Of a DNA stretch of 64,000 nucleotides, positions 60,108 to 64,000 are shown one piece after another; within the stretch, counting starts at the first letter, position 1, and every line of letters begins with the position of its first letter. The position numbers and the translations under genes were made by a program. The DNA comes from DASZRZ01 sp963732925. Its GTDB lineage: Bacteria > Acidobacteriota > Terriglobia > Terriglobales > Acidobacteriaceae. The stretch spans positions 1-64,000 of the forward strand of contig CAVTBJ010000012.1 in NCBI GenBank assembly GCA_963732925.1, in the 5' to 3' direction. The notes under the pieces are model-generated. The model made no database searches, had not been told where the DNA came from, and worked only from the letters and a program-made list of their open reading frames with translations.

Positions 60108-61591
60108 CTCCCGTCCCGGATGACGCGGCAGGATTCGATGTCGAAGGTGACCTCTCCGATCGCCAGCGACGTCTGATCGCGAAAACCGCCGAGAAAAGCG
60201 ACGAAGCGCCGCACGTCTTCGAAATTTGAGGCTAGCCCCACGGAAGCGCGGATGGCTCCCGCGCTCTTGTTTTGCCCGCGGGTTTGCATCAGGCGCCGGA
60301 AGCTCTGCAGGTTAATGTCCTCTTTGAGTTCGTAGCCGGCCTGCATGTCTTCCCCGGTCAGGCCTTCGGCAATTTCTCCCGCTCCGGGATTGCAGAAGCA
60401 GCCCGTGCGCAGCGAAATGTGCTCCTGTCCGGCGAGTTCCTCCACGCGACGGTAATCCAGCAGGTGCCCCTGTGGATCGTAGAGGTTCAGTGTGATGGTT
60501 CCGCCGCGATCCTGCATGCTGGCTGGCCCGTAAATGCGTACCATGGCGCGGCCGTTGCTATGCCGCAGCGCCAGCAGCTCCTCCAGCAGCCAGCCGGTCA
60601 GACATGAAACCCGAGTGCTGATGATGTCCATGCCAATGGACTCGATGTGCCGCAACCCGATTTCGACCGCTGGAATGGAGAGGTAGTTCAGGGTGCCGTC
60701 TTCAAATCCGGCCTCATTTGGCGAGAGCACGTGCGCCCGCCCCTGGACGGAGGCGAAGTTGACCGTGCCGCCTGCGAACCAGGGGCGTTTCAGCTTTGGG
60801 AGTGCGGAGCGATGAACCAACAGCGCGCCGACCCCGGTGGGATAGCCAAACATCTTGTAGAACGAGATAGTCACAAAATCCGGCTTCACCAGCGAGAGGT
60901 CGAGCCGATTCGTGGGAACGAAAGCGGCCGCGTCCAGCAGCACATGCCATCCCTTGTCTTGTGCTTTGAGAATGAGATTCAGTGGATGCTTGACGCCGGA
61001 AAAGTTCGACTGAGCGGGAAATGCGAACAGGTTTTGACGGGACGCATCCGCCTGGTCCAACAGCGATTCCAGTTGTGGCATGTCCAGTCGCAGCGCTGGA
61101 GTTGTCAGCGGCGCGTAGGCTACGGTCGCGCCTTTGGAGCAGGCGAACTCGCGAATTCCGTTTACCGAGTTGTGGTTATCGAAGCTGGCCAGAAAGCGGC
61201 TGCCGGGCACAAAGGGAAACGATTCACCGATCAGCTTTAGGGCGCCCGAGGCGTTCAAAGTGAAGATGACGATGTACTCCTCCCCGGCGTTGAAGTAGCT
61301 GAGGATACTGCGCCGCGTCCGCTCCACGTGGTCCGTCATGGCTATCGACGACGGATTGGCGGAATGTGGATTGCCGAAAACGCCGGAGCGCAGCAGATCC
61401 AGGTGCTCCTCGACTTGGGACTCCCCGTATAAGGAGCCACCCGTATAGTCGAGATACACGTGAAGCTGGTCGTCCAGCCGGCGGTACTCGGTTGCGCGCA
61501 ACTCGTCGAGTACCGCGGTGGCGCGATAGGCGGGGTACCGGGACAGAAAATCCGGATACGTGGAACCGGAAATAAGAGGTGACGGTTTCAA
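60104..61591 (-). CDS. Class V aminotransferase, MOCOS-type (molybdenum-cofactor-sulfurase-like)
   Basis: 495 residues, PLP-dependent. HVYLDYTGGSLYGESQV, VFGNPHSANPSSIAMTDHVE, IVIFTLNASGALKLIGESFP, FPAQSNFSGVKHPL, VLLDAAAFV (Asp220), the PLP lysine Lys246 in TISFYKMFGYPTGVGALLV, FEDGTLNYLSIPAVEIGL and LRTGCFCNPGAGEI (Cys398 and Cys400 candidate persulfide sites) follow the N-terminal domain of eukaryotic Moco sulfurase (MOCOS/ABA3) nearly block by block. The C-terminal MOSC domain is absent. Such an enzyme could draw sulfur from cysteine for Moco or another acceptor. No molybdoenzyme is in the window. Confidence 0.82.
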   Translation of the reverse strand: MKPSPLISGSTYPDFLSRYPAYRATAVLDELRATEYRRLDDQLHVYLDYTGGSLYGESQVEEHLDLLRSGVFGNPHSANPSSIAMTDHVERTRRSILSYFNAGEEYIVIFTLNASGALKLIGESFPFVPGSRFLASFDNHNSVNGIREFACSKGATVAYAPLTTPALRLDMPQLESLLDQADASRQNLFAFPAQSNFSGVKHPLNLILKAQDKGWHVLLDAAAFVPTNRLDLSLVKPDFVTISFYKMFGYPTGVGALLVHRSALPKLKRPWFAGGTVNFASVQGRAHVLSPNEAGFEDGTLNYLSIPAVEIGLRHIESIGMDIISTRVSCLTGWLLEELLALRHSNGRAMVRIYGPASMQDRGGTITLNLYDPQGHLLDYRRVEELAGQEHISLRTGCFCNPGAGEIAEGLTGEDMQAGYELKEDINLQSFRRLMQTRGQNKSAGAIRASVGLASNFEDVRRFVAFLGGFRDQTSLAIGEVTFDIESCRVIRDGS

Positions 61592-61669
61592 CCTCTTAAG
61601 CTTAATCCTTGCCGCGAGCCTGTTCTAGTGCCCTTGGGCAGATGCAATCGGGTCAGACCGCGGACTGCT

Positions 61670-63325
61670 TCACACGTTGCCCTTTTTGGCCTCGTGAATG
61701 AGATTGTCCGCCGCACGGTAAGCAAGCGCCTCAATGGTGCAGGTCGGATGGTTGCGGCCGATGGTGACAAAGCTGCTGCCATCCACCACGAACAGGTTAG
61801 GAACATCATGGGCGCGGTGGAACTTGTCCACCACCGAGCTCTTCGGGTCGTTTCCCATGCGGCACGTGCCATGGAGGTGGCCGCCTCCCCGAGCCGTGCG
61901 GACGGGAGAAGCCCACGCCTTCACCGCGCCTGCCGCATGCAGCAGTTCGAGCGCCCGCTCAGTAAAGAACTGGCGGTTTTTCAGGGTGTCGGGATGCTCG
62001 CTGTAGGTGACGCGCATGGCAGGCAGTCCCCAGGCGTCCTTCACGTCAGGATCGAGCGTGATGGTGTTGGTCTCCAGGGGGAGGGAAGCGCAGAAGGCTT
62101 GCACGGTCATCGTGCGGGTGAAGTTTTCCCGGCAGAATTGCTTAAAGCCTGCTCCCCAGTGAGGCACTCCCGCGGGCAGACTCTGCAGCGCGAAGCTGAT
62201 GGGGCCGTCGTACCCCCAGCGAGCATCCAACCGGCCGCCGCCGTAAAATCCGCGCTTCGGATCCGCCTCGTAGAAGTCTTCAATCAGGCGGCTCTGGTTG
62301 TGGCCTTTATAGTCGTTCAGTTGGTGCTCGAAAGTTCCATGGGCGCTCGCTCCCGCGCCAAAATTGAGGTACTTGCCAACAATGCCGCTGGAGTTGGCAA
62401 GGCCGTTCGGAAACACTTTTGACTGCGACAGCAGCAGCAAGCGCGGTGTTTCAGTTCCGTTGGCGCACAGCACAACCGCTTTGGCCCGCTGAAACACTTC
62501 CTCTTTCGCCTCGTCGAAGTACACCGCGCCGGTAACCCGGCCTTTTTTGTCGACGGAGATTTCCCGCACGTAGCATCCCGTGCGGATCTCGCATCGCCCG
62601 GTCTTCTCGGCCTCGGGAATCACGCTGACCAGGGTGCTGGACTTGGCTCCAACTTCACACGCATAGCCGCTGCACAGGCCGCAATAGGCGCATGCGCTGC
62701 GACCGCGGTACGGCTTGGAAAGAATGGCCACGGGCACCGGGGCGGCATGCCATCCAAGCTTTTTCGCGGCTTGCTCCATGAGCACGCCCGACGACTTGAT
62801 TGCCATGGGTGGCACGGGGTAGGGCTTCGACCGGGGAGCTTCGAAAGGACTGGCTCCGCCCAGACCGGAAACTCCTATTTCCCACTCGACCTTGGTGTAG
62901 TACGGCTCCAGGTCGGCGTAGCTGATGGGCCAGTCGTCGAAGCCGGTCCCGGCAATCGGGCCGAACAGGCTGCGCTCGTGGAAATCCGATTCGTGGAAGC
63001 GCGACATGGTTCCGGTGTAATGAACGGTCCCGCCACCCACACACCGTCCGTAGCTGACCGAAGAGGCCGGAACCGCCTTCTCAGCGGCGGTTTCCCGGAA
63101 TGTATTCGGTTGCAGCTTGTGATCGTTTACCAGCAGCGGTGGCCCGGGGAGATGATGGCTCAGCTCGTCCTGATGCTGGAAGTCTTTTCCGCGAAGGTAT
63201 GGTCCCTGTTCCAGAACCACGACCTGAAAGCCTGCGGAAGAAAGCTCCTTGGCCATTACGCCACCGGCGGCTCCCGCGCCGATCACAACGAAATCCACTT
63301 CCGTGCTGGGTTGAAATGTCTTCAT
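61670..63325 (-). CDS. GMC-family oxidoreductase (gluconate dehydrogenase-type large subunit)
   Basis: 551 residues. FAD-binding VDFVVIGAGAAGGVMAKELS (residues 10-29), VVLEQGPYLRG, the GMC loop VGGGTVHYTGTMSRFHESDF, and the C-terminal HLHGTCRMGNDPKSSVVDKF and NLFVVDGSSFVTIGRNHPTC with the catalytic His region. A Cys-rich insertion SACAYCGLCSGYACEVGAKS is present. Oxidises sugars or alcohols and passes electrons to a cytochrome or quinone. Together with the next gene it resembles gluconate 2-dehydrogenase; a cytochrome subunit is not in the window. 18 bases separate the two genes. Confidence 0.88.
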   Translation of the reverse strand: MKTFQPSTEVDFVVIGAGAAGGVMAKELSSAGFQVVVLEQGPYLRGKDFQHQDELSHHLPGPPLLVNDHKLQPNTFRETAAEKAVPASSVSYGRCVGGGTVHYTGTMSRFHESDFHERSLFGPIAGTGFDDWPISYADLEPYYTKVEWEIGVSGLGGASPFEAPRSKPYPVPPMAIKSSGVLMEQAAKKLGWHAAPVPVAILSKPYRGRSACAYCGLCSGYACEVGAKSSTLVSVIPEAEKTGRCEIRTGCYVREISVDKKGRVTGAVYFDEAKEEVFQRAKAVVLCANGTETPRLLLLSQSKVFPNGLANSSGIVGKYLNFGAGASAHGTFEHQLNDYKGHNQSRLIEDFYEADPKRGFYGGGRLDARWGYDGPISFALQSLPAGVPHWGAGFKQFCRENFTRTMTVQAFCASLPLETNTITLDPDVKDAWGLPAMRVTYSEHPDTLKNRQFFTERALELLHAAGAVKAWASPVRTARGGGHLHGTCRMGNDPKSSVVDKFHRAHDVPNLFVVDGSSFVTIGRNHPTCTIEALAYRAADNLIHEAKKGNV

Positions 63326-63342
63326 CGATCCGCCTTCCTGGT

Positions 63343-63960
63343 CTAGGACTTGTAGTCTCGGTCGTAATCGCCAAATGGCGGACTGTAGGCGAAGTTGCCT
63401 TCAAACCCGATCAAATTCCAGCCTGCTTCCTGATAATTGCCGCCATACGCAGGGTCGGAGAAGAATCCGAGAATGGTATGCAGGCGAATCTCTGTGAAAA
63501 ACGGAGTCTTCTCAATGGCGGTCAATACCTGGTTCTGCTGCGGAGAGATCAAGGCCGAGAACTTGCCCGCATCGGGGAACAGCTCGCGTGTCTTGGCTTG
63601 CAGTTCCTTGAGTCCCTGCAAGTACACGGGCTGGCTGTCGCGCGCGAAGGTGGTGAGGGCGCGGTCGATGAAATAGATGGTGTGAGCCTCTTTCGCGCCC
63701 GGGCCGTCATCGCTGGGGATAATCTGCGCCGCCACAGCCTCGACTTCTGTCGCCTGCTCCGGAGAGAGAAACTCTAATTTCGCCGGCTGCTCTGGCATAG
63801 CCATCCGGTGTGCATGGTTCTGTGCTGCCGCGATCGCCGGCCAGTTTGACGCGAGCCAGACCGACGTCACTCCTGTAACCGAACTGACGAGAAACGAGCG
63901 TCGTGAAACGCCCTTTGCTTCCTCATCTTGCAGGCTTGGTTGCTTTAAGTTTTCTCCCAT
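63343..63960 (-). CDS. Gluconate 2-dehydrogenase subunit 3 family protein, Tat-exported
   Basis: 205 residues. Twin-arginine signal GVSRRSFLVSSVTGVTSVW (residues 17-35), cleavage near AIAAAQ. The mature part contains FLSPEQATEVEAVAAQIIPS, DGPGAKEAHTIYFIDRAL, LHTILGFFSDPAYGGN and the closing GFEGNFAYSPPFGDYDRDY, which is the subunit 3 family. It likely escorts the FAD subunit (no signal of its own) through the Tat system. First gene of the pair; 40 bases remain to the window edge. Confidence 0.88.
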   Translation of the reverse strand: MGENLKQPSLQDEEAKGVSRRSFLVSSVTGVTSVWLASNWPAIAAAQNHAHRMAMPEQPAKLEFLSPEQATEVEAVAAQIIPSDDGPGAKEAHTIYFIDRALTTFARDSQPVYLQGLKELQAKTRELFPDAGKFSALISPQQNQVLTAIEKTPFFTEIRLHTILGFFSDPAYGGNYQEAGWNLIGFEGNFAYSPPFGDYDRDYKS

Positions 63961-64000
63961 TGTGCCGGCTCCCTGGCGGGCTGAATTCAGTGTTCGGGAC

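Overview
The window looks like a piece of a GC-rich, Gram-negative (diderm) chromosome. An outer-membrane LPS assembly protein (LptD), lipoproteins, a TolC/RND pump and a large TPR-plus-beta-barrel protein all point to an outer membrane. The mix of diadenylate cyclase plus YbbR, a MOCOS-like aminotransferase, small CxxC zinc-ribbon proteins, PilZ proteins and a DsbA-like protein with a long N-terminal extension is most like Acidobacteriota (Terriglobia-type). That placement is inference from remembered families; no database was searched. There are no rRNA genes, insertion sequences, phage genes or CRISPR arrays. The content is mostly core chromosome with one large exopolysaccharide-type locus.

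Layout. 0-8.7 kb: a biotin carboxylase and biotin carrier pair on the plus strand, a PilZ protein, then an envelope group on the minus strand (lptD, DsbA-like, PpiC/SurA-like) and a divergent RDD membrane protein. Nearly every gene here is broken by small frameshifts, and a C-terminal scrap of glucose-6-phosphate isomerase lies at 8.7-8.84 kb. 8.9-16 kb is intact: a TIGR01777 epimerase, cdaR/cdaA (c-di-AMP synthesis), xseA, a DUF2905 protein, a spermidine-synthase-like membrane protein and acpS. 16.2-19.5 kb is again frameshift-rich: DUF488, thiL, a secreted protein and an orphan peptide-type ABC ATPase. 19.6-38 kb is intact housekeeping: radical SAM protein, vapBC with a readable promoter/operator, adenosine deaminase, pcrA and a tiny basic protein, rpmB, ddl, a zinc-ribbon PilZ protein, methyltransferase, arginase, esterase, asnS, TIM-barrel isomerase, FKBP, HtrA, coaE, folD, a Trm112-like protein, and a 76-residue unknown with a perfect Shine-Dalgarno and a strong terminator.

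38.2-52.7 kb holds a FtsX/MacB-type permease and then the most interesting block. A GT4 glycosyltransferase and a 1400-residue TPR/outer-membrane-barrel protein are divergent from a coupled plus-strand operon. That operon encodes a polytopic PTPS-related/GT-C-like membrane protein, three exported proteins of unknown function, a polyprenol-phosphate-sugar-type GT2, a GH99/GH71-like lipoprotein hydrolase and galE. Together these look like synthesis, export and trimming of a surface polysaccharide with a Pel/Bcs/Pga-like logic but a different part list. 52.8-53.1 kb carries tRNA-Gly(GCC) and tRNA-Cys(GCA).

53.3-60.1 kb: a small zinc-ribbon protein, two CRP-type palindromes, and a tightly coupled tolC-MFP-RND-DUF2892 operon. 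60.1-64 kb (minus): a MOCOS-like PLP enzyme without a MOSC domain, and a GMC oxidoreductase with its Tat-exported gluconate-dehydrogenase-type small subunit.

Frameshifts are concentrated in two blocks (0.1-8.7 and 16.4-19.5 kb) with clean sequence between and after. This argues for regional sequence error more than for gene decay. Coordinates of the frameshifted genes are outer limits of the reconstructed gene.
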